Source: Ceratobasidium sp. AG-K
Lineage: Eukaryota; Basidiomycota; Agaricomycetes; Cantharellales; Ceratobasidiaceae
Direction of reading: 5' to 3'
Assembly (NCBI GenBank): GCA_037039685.1
Contig: JAWNGF010000008.1
Location: 868,001-932,000, forward strand
DNA: 64,000 nt
Notes under the pieces: model-generated
Seen by the model: the letters and a program-made list of their open reading frames with translations, nothing else
The model's database searches: none
What the model was told of the DNA's origin: nothing
Translations under genes and position numbers: made by a program
Shown here: positions 35,601-45,849 of the stretch, piece by piece
Layout of the letters: every line of letters begins with the position of its first letter
How positions within the stretch are numbered: the first letter of the stretch is position 1

Positions 35601-38600
35601 TACCACGTCTTGTCAATTTCACATTGCTACCGATACAAGTTCCCAGTCGTGCTCAGGTTTCGGTCGGAGATATAAGGGACCAACGGACAATCGAGCAAAT
35701 TTCCAGTTCCCCGTTGATGCGACGCGCGGTGAGTGAGATCGGGTATTTTGAGATAGGCGGAGCTTTCACAGTGAAATATTGTGCAGAATACCTGTTTGCC
35801 CGGGGCTTGGGAGGTGAGTTTATATGAATGCGGTTGAACGGAACAGAAGGATATAGGTAGCTGGTTTATACTACTGGACCTTCGGGCAGAGCGTGGCACA
35901 AATAGTACTTAGAGAGGCAAGAGAATCTGTGTATAGCATGTGTGTGTGCATATAGACAGTATAACACTATGGAGAACAGGGGAACCCCGACCGGAGTAAG
36001 TATATCAGTGGTCGCCCCCCGAGTGTCGTGGATCGCGAAGGGCTCGAGTGGGCGGCCACACACAGATACACCGGAGAGAGGGTGTGGTGGGAGAGCAAAG
36101 ATGGATTCGCCACGTGGGCACATAATGCAAGTGCACGGCGACACGCGACCGACTACGGCACTTCTCGTCATGAGCAAGACCTATAGTTTTTGGTCGCCTG
36201 CCGATAATATTCGTTCAGGCGCATAACGCCATGTCGGTCGTATGTCGTACTCTCGACGCTAGCTGCGGCACCATCCTCCAACTGGAAAAGAATCATGTGA
36301 ATTACTACGGCGTATAGTACCGGATGTATGCGCGTGGTATTCTCGTGTGGGGGTCGAGAACTCCGCTGTATTGCGCGGATGAGTTACATTACCAAAATTA
36401 TCTAGATAGCAAGTATTCGGCGAGAGCTTCTATCTCATGAAGTGTTCAAAGACCATTAACCAGTCAGTCGACATTTTCTAAGACTATTCATAAACCCAAC
36501 AAACTTACTACCGTTATCAGCACACACCCCGGGTAAGCGCAGCAGGGACTCCATTCGACGAGAACAGACAGTAGAACTCCCATGGTAACGCTTCAGACCG
36601 AGTAGCTTTTGTCGCACTTGAACGGACTAAGCTTGTTACCTTTACTTTCAACGAGCAAATGAATTTGATTGATACTCCCATACTGCCATGATGTCCGGCG
36701 CTTGATTGGCACAGGGATTTTCAAGCAGACCAAAACAGACCGCATTGTGCAGTGTTTTAAGGCAAAACTGTCGCCCGAACGAGTGTCGGGTAGTGTTTGC
36801 ATGACTGTAAACAAAGTGCAACATCTATTGGATCAATTCGATTAGCCCTGCTTTGTTCGTGCGTGCAATTCATTTTGGTGGACTGATGGTTTGACAAAGG
36901 AGCGAATAGATAACGAGAGTGAAATACAGAGCGTGAAATAAAAATAAAAATAAAAAAAACAAGCAGGGCTCGGTCAAATACGGTGAAAAGGCACCCACAT
37001 GTATAGAGACTATCTTCGGAAGCCTAGTCGATGAAATCACTTGCCCCCACAACGAGTGTTTGAGTAAAGCACTTTCAAATGGCTCTGGGAGCCAAGCTGA
37101 ACCAACCGAATTATATTCGAATTGCATTAGGGCTCGGCCTACACGGGGTTGTTATTGAAATGAACTTGTCTACTGGCTGTGTGTCAATATTGTCTTTCAT
37201 ATTCTTCGGCGATCGATCCCACAGAACTGATCGTGAGGGGACTATCTAGAAGGTCCCAGGAGAGTGCATTCAATGAAGACATTCAGAAAGGGTAAGTAAG
37301 ATTTTAGCAGGGTCACTTCCATTTCACAACTGGGCAAGGAGCTAAAGATAAATGAGCCCTCTAATTGCATCGTGTGCGATGAGCGTTACGCGTGTCTTTA
37401 CCGCACCTTCCGTGCTACATACCCTCTGGGGCTCATTTCATTTTAGTGAAGGGTGGCCTGGGGCTTGGAACAAAGGGTCACCCTAGCCCAAAGGAGCGAA
37501 AAGAATTAAGTGAGCGTGTGAACTAGAGCGGAGACTCACCCACGTAGATAGACCTGCAGGAGAGGTGGATGAGAACATTTACCAGACAAGGAAATCCACT
37601 GCATGCAAACCGCTGGCACCAAGGTCGATAGGAGCGAAAACAATGGCTACAGAATTGGCGTCGGCCTCAGTTCGCCGTTGCCTGGAACTTATGCCTGTTT
37701 AACTCGGTGAACACATGGAGGCGCATGACGCAAAAGTCTGCAGCAGCCCGAGTTGATGGTGGGGAATGCAATGGAAGCCATCAGTGTAAACCTCGTGTTC
37801 CTACTTAGCATTCATTCGACCATTTTCTCATGCGCATACGGAAGATTGGGCGCTTGATATGAGCGATATGGGGGTGAAGGGGTGAGCATCCACCATATAT
37901 GCTCAAGTGTCAAATACCTTACTCGTTGGATCTCGTAGATTCAACCCTTCAGGTAACAAAAGGACCAGTTCTGGTAGTCTAGCACGGCGAGCATATTGCT
38001 GTATAAGTCGGACAGCATGTAGAGGTGGCCTAGTTCTACAGAAACCGCTTTGGGCTTAGCCATATTTAGATCGTTTTACCGAGTTCCGCTTGTTGATCGC
38101 AGACTCAAATCTCAAGTGTATATCAGGTATTGATCAACTGGGAGATCGCCCGAGGGGTGGGGAAGGTACCCGTACCCAAGCCGGCGACATTATCGTAAGT
38201 TCCGGAACGATACTCAGTGTGAGCTTGAAAGTTTCTACTGAGAGTGGTGTGTACCCATGTGCTGCAAAATAATCGTGTCTTAACCACTTTGGCTATGTCA
38301 AAGAGCATTTCAACTAGCGTTCATCGGGTGGTCAATCATCAACCCCTCAGCTCGGCACGGGCAGAAAAAATGAAGTTTTGAGTGGCAAAAGACGTCAGCA
38401 ATAGCAGATTGAGGGTCGCTGAGAGGGCGCAGGCTTCAATTCCTCCATGCACCATGTGAAAGGAATAGTGATTTGGCAGCACCAGGGAATGCGATTCGCG
38501 ATCGAGGGCGCAAAGCTCGGCACGAGAGCAGGCACCGGTGGATCAAGACGATTCCTAGGAACCCGATATCTCAGAAGGCATATTCTACGTGCATGGATAT

Positions 38601-39720
38601 TGTTGTATTGCACTAAATTCGGCAACGACAGCATCATGCATGGTACGTCTGAATAGCCATAAACTTTATGGGGTGCCGAGGCCAGTCTTCCACTTTGTTT
38701 CCTTTCACAGAATGCTGAGTCGGGCTGCTCCGAGTCAGCTCCGACACGGACTACTCAAGCAAACGAATGGCTAAAATGGGGGAGTCCGAAATGAAAGTCA
38801 CCCCGAGGTGTAAACAATCCAAGCTGTGCTGACTCAGCAAACTCGGAAGTTTAATACCACCGATCTCTCCACGGGGTGGGAAAGTCTAGTTCGACTTCAT
38901 TAGGGGCCATAGAGCGTTTGTGTGCCAAATTAATCGGAAGATCGTACGGCATTCTCGTGACTTGCAAAAAAGTCTCACAATAGATTCCCCCACGCCGCCG
39001 AGGGGATTCGCCGCATTTTTTGCCGTTCAGTAATGGAAAGCTAAGCCCAAAGCTGCCACCAAAGACACTGAGCACATGACGCCAACGCTGGAATTCAAGC
39101 ATGTCGGGGACTCAATATCCAACGAGAAGCAGTATAATTCGTATAGACCGCCAGGCAAAATGTTTCAATCGGGACCAAAAGTGAGACTCGTGAGCTGATC
39201 GACAACAAAGACGGTCCTATAAAAGTATTTAGGCGCCCATACGATTTTTAAGTTCAGAACCAGCCGTCGGCAACGCAAATATTGCGCGAACTCGAGACTC
39301 TTTGAATTTGAGTGAATGAATCAGGGGGTTTCCAGCTGGATATCAGTCGTCAGGACACGGTGCGCTGCGTTGCGAACACGCTGGGATGTGTCATGTCGCG
39401 GTCGAGATGCAGCATATGGTGGCCACAAGCAACGCAGCTTGATCCGTCGAGAGGGCGGCACAAAGTTTCGAAAACGGTCAGCCAGTAATCGTTCCTGTCT
39501 TGGTCGGTCTAGGACAAATGCAGCAGTCATGGCCCTAGGGACGGGCGCCTATGTTGATGGACCCGTTTCCCGTGTACCCCAACACTTTGATCACTGCCTA
39601 CGCATCCCATCATGGAACCTGCATTTTCTTCGAGGGACTATAACTATCAGCTGAACACTGTGCATTCTTTACTGCTCGCCCACCCTAACCACCATCTCGT
39701 CGCATTTTCGCACACCTACC
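29601..39720. other. 10-kb gene-poor region
   Basis: I found no exon chain, family motif or long frame that I would defend across this stretch. The longest frames (minus 33822-34250 and 34117-34479, plus 38447-38656) overlap each other in different frames or lack family signals. The minus-strand 34117-34479 frame starts MPLGTDANRKRKPSQENSSD and could be a small unknown gene or transposon remnant. A C11 homopolymer sits near 34730-34740. A tRNA-like remnant is at 31592-31660. Base composition varies, with AT-rich parts around 33.3-34.0 and 36.4-37.1 kb. Decayed transposon is a reasonable guess, but no terminal repeats were identified by eye. Confidence 0.45.
31592..31660 (-). other. tRNA-like remnant
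   Basis: Read on the minus strand, AGCTGAGTAATC resembles an A box and GGGATCAATCC an RNA polymerase III B box, 45-50 nt apart, with a T-arm-like hairpin (GGGGATCAATCCCC) near the 3' end. The anticodon arm has a 5-bp stem but a 9-nt loop, and no acceptor stem can be formed. It is therefore not a working tRNA. It may be a tRNA pseudogene or the head of a SINE. Confidence 0.25.
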
Positions 39721-41870
39721 ATGACCGCGTTGGACGTTGCTCACGCTACCGACTTGGGCACCAAGCCAGCTTGTACCGAGGCTATTCCGGTCAAGCGGTT
39801 ATCTATGACAATCCCGGCTGCGACCGCGGCGCTCAACACCCCGCCACTTTCTCCTTCTCCTTGGCGGGACATAGCGGCGCGCAAGCGTGAAGACCGAGCC
39901 TCTCGTCTGCGAGCTTTCGAGCAATGGAGCTTGGGATCGGACCTTCCTCCCACTTCCCAGAAGCACGTCGTATCCTTGGTTCATACACGTCTCACCAAGA
40001 GAGAACAATCCTTCGTCGCACTCGATGTCACTAGTCTCGCCAATAGTCTCGCTACGCGGGAATGTACGGCCGTCGAAGTGACCACTGCATTCTGCAAGGC
40101 CGCTTATGCTGCACAGGAACTTACCAACTGCCTTACGGAGATCATGTTTACTCAGGCTTTAGATCGAGCTCGGGAGCTGGATGCTCATCTCGCGGCGACT
40201 GGTAATGTAGTAGGGCCTCTGCATGGTGTCCCTGTGAGCATCAAGGACCACATCTTGATCAAGGGGGAGGACACTTCAACGGGCTATATTGCATGGGCTG
40301 GCCGGGCGGTTGCGGACCGAGATGCATGCGTTGTGCAAATTTTGAGAGCGGCCGGCGCAGTAATTTATGTAAAAACTGCCAACCCTCAGTCGTTGCTTTG
40401 TGAGTGTGACCTAATTGTGTGGTGTCGCACAGCCTTTTTGACTCGTGCTTGCCAGGTTTGGAAACCTCCAATAACATCTACGGGTATACTACAAACCCGT
40501 TCAACCGCGATTTGTCGCCCGGTGGAAGCAGTGGCGGAGAAGGTGCATTGATAGCGTGTCGCGGGAGTCTAATGGGGGTTGGAACAGATATTGGTGGATC
40601 CATCGTGAGTCATTTAGAGTTTAATCACGTCAAACCTCCAAGATGGCCAAACTGTTCCACATTCTTGTCTCGCTGAATGGCTTTAAAACTGATTCGCGTC
40701 TACTTTTAGAGGTATGCAGATGTCACGACGCATGAAATCAGGGCCATTCTGATCTCATCTTGCAACGGTATAGGGTTCCGGCTGCTTGGTCCGGATTGTA
40801 TGGGTTTAAGCCTTCTGTCGCCCGAATGCCTCACACCGGGCTGCTCGGATCGCAGGATGGTATGGACAATATTGTTGGCGTAGTAGGTATGTGCGTCGAT
40901 AGCGTCGGTGTCTCATCAATAACGTGCCGTTGCAGGCCCTTTGACGCACTCCGCGAGGGACCTTGAGCTCTTTTGTAGGGTGATGTGTCAATACGAGTCT
41001 TGGGCACTGGAGCACCAAGTCTTGAACATTCCTTGGAACTCGAATCTCGCACAAAGTAGAGGCGAAGGCTTGCCTAAACGCCTTGTTATTGGGTTCCTGA
41101 GCGACGATGGTGTTGTTGCACCCCACCCACCCATCACCGCCCAGCTTCGAAAGACCAAGGCCGCCCTACTAGCCGCCGGTCACGAAGTTATCGACTGGAT
41201 TCCAATGTCCCATCAAGAATCGTGGGACTTGATTGTAAGGGTGTTTGGATGTGTGTTCGGTTGAGCCTTACCTCGATATTCTCAGGTCAAACTTTATCTC
41301 CTTGATGGCGGGAACGAGTATCGCACGACTTTGGCCGAGTCTGGCGAACCCGCGATGCCATTGGTCGAGTGGATGCTCGCGCATGCTGCTGGCCGAGCAC
41401 CTTATACAGTCGAACAAACCTGGGCCCTCAACGTCGCACGAGAGCAATTCCGTGCTCAAGCACTTCGGCACTGGAACGCTAGTGCACTGCGCTCCGAACA
41501 GGGCCGTGCATTTGATGCCGTGCTCTGTCCGGTAGCCCCGACGCTTGCACCACCGCATGATACCACGAGGTGGTGGGGGTACACTTCGTATTGGAATTTG
41601 TTGGACCTCCCTGGGGTGGTATTCCCATCGGGTAAGCCTCTTGACGCCAACACGTGGGATGATGGGCGTGAAGCAGCGTTGCCTGCGGCGCGTAACCCCG
41701 TCGAGGAGTTCGTCCGAGGTCAATGGCGCCCCGAGACGTACCACGGAGCACCCGTTGCCTTGCAGCTGGTTGGGCGACGATTGCACGAGGAAAAGGTTTT
41801 GGCGATACTCAACGTGGTCGAGGATGCTGTAGCACAGTTCGAAAAGGCGACCGAGGCGTGCCGAATCTAA
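39721..41870 (+). CDS. amidase-signature hydrolase with a 2-nt exon
   Basis: This is an amidase-signature serine hydrolase that cleaves carboxamides; the natural substrate is not predictable. Exons 39721-40399, 40456-40604, 40710-40711, 40774-40886, 40936-41234 and 41286-41870 give 608 residues. The catalytic Lys is in [20 protein letters not shown], the cis-Ser in [12 protein letters not shown] and the nucleophile Ser in [12 protein letters not shown] must be followed by [15 protein letters not shown], as in the whole family. Arg is formed by the dinucleotide AG (40710-40711) plus the G at 40774. AG is flanked by an acceptor (CTTTTAG) and a donor (GTATGC). ATCTLWN-like early sequence is absent: the N-terminal 60 residues are Pro/Ala-rich without a signal peptide. 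The C-terminus ends [19 protein letters not shown], typical of the family. Confidence 0.88.
40605..40773 (+). other. twin intron around a 2-nt microexon in the amidase
   Basis: The first intron is 40605-40709 (GTGAGT ... CTTTTAG, 105 nt), the microexon is AG at 40710-40711, and the second intron is 40712-40773 (GTATGC ... GGTATAG, 62 nt). Excising all as one intron breaks the frame. The only other in-frame choice, an acceptor at 40740, would insert ten foreign residues in the catalytic loop. Confidence 0.75.
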
Positions 41871-42020
41871 ATTTGGTAGAATATGAAAGATACTTTGGTA
41901 TTTATTGTACCATGGGACTATCTGTATTGTGGATGTTATTTTATTTTGGTCTCGATTGGAGTTTTGTTCTGATGTGTCTCGCTGCCAAGAGCCATGCGTT
42001 GATCAAATAGTATTGTCAAA

Positions 42021-42720
42021 CTACTCTTCGCCCTCGATGATAATCGTCAATGGAATCTTGGCACCGTTCCTTAGGCTGACAGTGGCCATGTGCTTCCCAG
42101 TTGACCTAATCTTCGACGCGCTATCGTTGAAATCGAGTAGGGCATTGGGTGGCAGGAGGGTGAGATGATGTGAATCTGATAATCGCTGCAGCACGTCCCC
42201 TGGTGTGACAGAACCATAAATTGCACGCAGTGGAGCACCAGTCGAAGTCGGACCAGAGGTCTTCATTACGCGGCGTCTGAAGACCAAGTTGGGTAGCTCT
42301 CGGAGCGAGAGTTCCAGTTCGGCAAAGTCAATGTCAGGGACGAGCGGAGCACTGGGCTATCAAAGGCATGAGCTCCCCCGGGGAAGTAGGGATAAGCGAC
42401 TGATAACGGTGTACTCACATCTCGAGGGCGCTCTAGGAGTTTAGGGGCCTCCCCTCGGCGGATATAAGTCGCGAGGCCTAGGGGGAAGAGTTGATTTCGC
42501 ATGCGCCCGGGGTTCACCGTCTGGACTGAGCCTGGATTATGCGCCAAGTGATTAGATGAAAATCTCGATAACACCAGACGGCATCCTAACCAAAGGCTCC
42601 TAATCCTGGGATATCTGCTCTCTTAATGAATCGTCAAGTGCGCTCAGACCTAGTTTGACAGTCGCTTACAAGTTGGACCTCTATGGTTCTATGGCGGCGA
42701 GCATTTCGCTGGGAGCGGGG
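42021..42720 (-). CDS. MRPL50: mitochondrial large-subunit ribosomal protein bL9m
   Basis: This is the mitochondrial counterpart of bacterial bL9. The rRNA-binding N-domain signature is clear (GSVQTVNPGRMRNQLFPLGLATYI, given in pieces: VQTVNPGRMRN and QLFPLGLATYI). An intron follows at PRD/PSAPLVPD (about 42357-42418). The C-domain reads LRAIYGSVTPGDVLQRL ... IRSTGKHMATVSLRNG ... IPLTIIIEGEE, where YGSVT and the G-x-H/Y segment are family hallmarks. The stop is at 42021. The N-terminal exon is uncertain. RRHRTIEVQL with a GTAAGC donor at 42669 is the likely beginning of the mature fold, but I could not choose the acceptor or the ATG, so the 5' limit is approximate. The gene symbol follows the yeast bL9m name. 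Confidence 0.7.
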
Positions 42721-43181
42721 GTTGGGTTAATGATGTGCTCTGTTTGGGTTGCTGGACAGCCTACCGTAAAAAGTGTGGGTATTCGGCTAGACGTTGATGT
42801 GACTGTTGGAAGCAGTCGGGCTCCAGATACAAGTGTTCGGTTCATTTGAAAGTATAATGGTTTTGGGAAGCAATATTCCGACCTAGCGAGTAGACTTGCT
42901 TTGAGGCGATAATGCTCGAGTGGGTGCTGTTGAGGCCGGGAAAGAAATTCTCACGTGATCATCGCTGCACATCATTCCGACTTCGACCAACCATTTACAT
43001 GCTCGTGCGCAGGATATCCAATCTCTCTATCTAAACCAGCTTCATCTCTGGATTTTTTCTGACGCTGATAACTAGTGCTATCGGTCTGGACATTAGATTG
43101 TAATCATTGAATACACAAGTTATACAAGCCAACCGGTTCAGAGTGGCTTCGTCTTAAGACCATACCTCACCCGTACCCACC
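42721..43181. other. divergent intergenic region
   Basis: This is the promoter side of both bL9m (minus) and the gamma-tubulin complex gene (plus). No gene is seen. Confidence 0.45.
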
Positions 43182-45565
43182 ATGCTGGCCGAAGTCCTCC
43201 TAATTATGGCTGGGCACGCCTCGTCTCTCCTCTTGCCGGAAGGTGCAATAGCACCCGCGTTTGCGCCCCTTCTTCACCCAGGCGAACAGCAGGTGCTCAA
43301 AGAACTCGCAACACTCGCCTCACAATACCGCAAACTCAAACAGTCCATACCCGTCCTAGGCCAGCAATCGCAATACATGTCGAGCCTATGTTCTGCCCTA
43401 CGCGAGATTCTTACTGAATATGAGGATCTCGTGGTAGAGACCGAAGCCAGGATTCTCAAGCGCGACTCTGAGCTGGTAGCAAACGCGACTGTGGTCCCGC
43501 TCTCTGCTGTCAAAGCGACGTTTGCCGTGTGGGAGGTCCAGTTTACGGCGCTCTGTCTGCTGGTCGAGCAACTTGAAGCTGGCGAGTCGTGGCCGCCTGG
43601 ACCCCTCATTGATCTGCTCCTCCACGGTCGCGAACAGGCGTCCAACGCGTCGCAGACGTAACTAATCGACTAGCCCTCGCGGTGCAGCGCGTGTGGCGAT
43701 CCCACCTTCTCGCGTACCTCGTCCATGGAATTCTAGATGCCTCGGACCCTCTCGCGCGCCCCGCAGATGGTTATAAGCTCAATCACGAGTGTATCCCCGC
43801 GTGCGTATCACCCCAAACACGTGAAGCAATTGCATATGTGGGGAGAGCAGTGGCGGTAGTAGGGGTCGGCGTGCCGAGACAGCTCGCGGTAGTTCATGCG
43901 CGGTTATTGGGTCGAGTGTTGCCCCAGGATCGATACGCTTTCGATGCGGCGGTGGAAAGGATCAAGGGGAACATCAGCGAATGGCTATGGAGTCGGGTGT
44001 TGACGCGCGCAGATGTGGTGGGTGCCGTCGAGTGTTTGTGAGTAAACTCTTACACAAGGTATATTCAATAATTTATGATGGCAGTGCAAATTACTTTTTA
44101 CTTCGGAACGGCGAATTTGCACTTTCGCTTTTGCGAGAGCTTGAACGGTTGAAGGCGTCCCGGCTGGGCGCTAAGCCGTCTGCGCGGACTACGGGTGGGT
44201 TGATCAGGGACACGGACCTCTCACTCGCGATCCTCCGCGCCTCGCTAGGGACCTCGGCCCAGAACGATCCCAGTTTGGATAGCCTCCGATTTACACTTGT
44301 TGATGGACCGCTTCGACCTTTGCTCCCCGCACCTAATATGAAATCTGCCGGAGGACCAGTACTGTTTGATGATTTTCTACTTGGGGCACGGGCAACCTTG
44401 TCGCATACGCTTGCGTGGCCATTGGATCTAGTCCTAGGGCAAGCGGAGTTACAGACCTATGGAGCGGTGTTTGCATACTTCAGTGCACTTCGAAGGGCGC
44501 ATGTGAAAGTCTTGGAGTGTTGGGGCACCTTGAGTGGAGCGTGGAGGACGAATAGAGGATCAGGGTGGAGTGGTGCGAAAGGAAAAGGCAAGGAGATAGT
44601 AGCAGATGCGGACGATCTAGCGCGCAAGAGGCTGGTCAAGTGTGCGTGGGGAGTCGTAAGAGAGATGGTCTGGTTCCTGGATACGTTTTGGGGGTATATC
44701 ATGACGGACGTATGTATGCACACGTTTCTTTGGCGCGCAGATAGACTAACATTGAAATACAGGTGGTAGACGTGCAGTACCGCAAACTTCAGAGCCAACT
44801 ACGTCCTCGAAGGTCCGGTAGGCGAGGCTCTACAACCACTCGAGCAGGAACGACCCGTGCTGGGTCACCCACCTCGACTCATTTCGGACCTAGCCCATCC
44901 ACCCAATTCGGGCCAAGTGCATCCACCCAATTCGGACCCTCGGCATCAACCAACTTTCGAGCCTCAACAAACCAATCCGAGCCTCCACCCGACGTACTCG
45001 ACTTTTCGACTCTGCGGACGCTACATGCGACGTACCTTGCGAATATCGTGTCTGGGAGCCTGCTCGGGCATTCAGGTTGTGCTTCGCTCGTGCGGTCTGC
45101 GTTGGAGGCATGCGAGCGATTTGTAGGACTAGTGGATAGGTGGGGTGGGGATATTTTGCCTGGAGTTTTTGAAGAGGGAAGTGCGGGGGTTGGCGGGAAG
45201 CTGGTTGATGAGAGGTTGAAAGCCGTCAAGGAGATTGACGAGGTAGGCAATCCGATAATTTCAAGTTCAAAATGCTGAGCCAACTCTAGGGATTCCACTC
45301 CAATTTGGAGGCATTCTACGAGCAGCTATCGACGACCTCGACGCAGGCGGCAGATGGGTCGACCATAGCAGGCAATACATCGGCGTACCTACGAGACCTA
45401 TTCAGACCTCGGATGAAAGGCGGCAAGGACGGTGCCGAAGATAGGCGAACGGTCGAGAGGCTATCTCTGAGGCTGGACTTCAATGCCAAGTTCTCCGAGC
45501 CTCATGGGTACGGGTACAGTGGGGTTGCGCAGGTGGGAATATTGCAGCAAGGCGGACTGGCGTAA
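43182..45565 (+). CDS. gamma-tubulin complex component (Spc97/Spc98 family, GCP4-like)
   Basis: This is a subunit of the gamma-tubulin ring complex that nucleates microtubules at spindle pole bodies and other organising centres. Five exons (43182-43626, 43674-44037, 44085-44709, 44763-45242, 45290-45565) are phase-consistent and give 729 residues. The start MLAEVLLIMAGH matches the GCP N-terminal opening helix. The N-terminal GRIP1-type region includes SHLLAYLVHGILDASDP, typical of GCPs, and FLLRNGEFALSLLRELERL. The GRIP2-type half has WPLDLVLGQAELQTYGAVFAYF and MVWFLDTFWGYIMTDVVDVQY. It ends LRLDFNAKFSEPHGYG. The short length and lack of long extensions suggest GCP4 rather than GCP2/3. A Ser/Thr-rich insertion with four near-copies of a 24-bp repeat lies before the last helical bundle. 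The first intron has a weak donor (GTCGCG). Confidence 0.85.
44872..44967 (+). repeat. 24-bp tandem repeat inside the GCP gene
   Basis: Four units of 24 bp (44872, 44896, 44920, 44944) encode STHFGPSP, STQFGPSA, STQFGPSA and STNFRAST. Units 2 and 3 are nearly identical and units 1 and 4 have diverged. The frame is kept. The repeat lies in a disordered insertion between conserved helical parts. Confidence 0.85.
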
Positions 45566-45849
45566 TGCATTTATCTATACTGGGTGAAATCAATTCGCAA
45601 TTTGAAAGGAGCGTGGAGAAGGGGGTTCGATGCACGTGACTCAGGGCCAGACGGATGCTGAAACGGCAACAAATGTCAAGTTGTCGAGTGCTATTGTGGT
45701 TGCTGGCTTTCTGTATCGAGACGACCACCTCGCCGGGCAAAGTCCTACTTTTGGCGATTAATTTCTAGATTTTGACTCGGGAGAATTAGAGAATTGTGCA
45801 CTGCAGGCCCGGGCGGCTGTTGTCAACCAACATTTAGCGGTATCATAAT

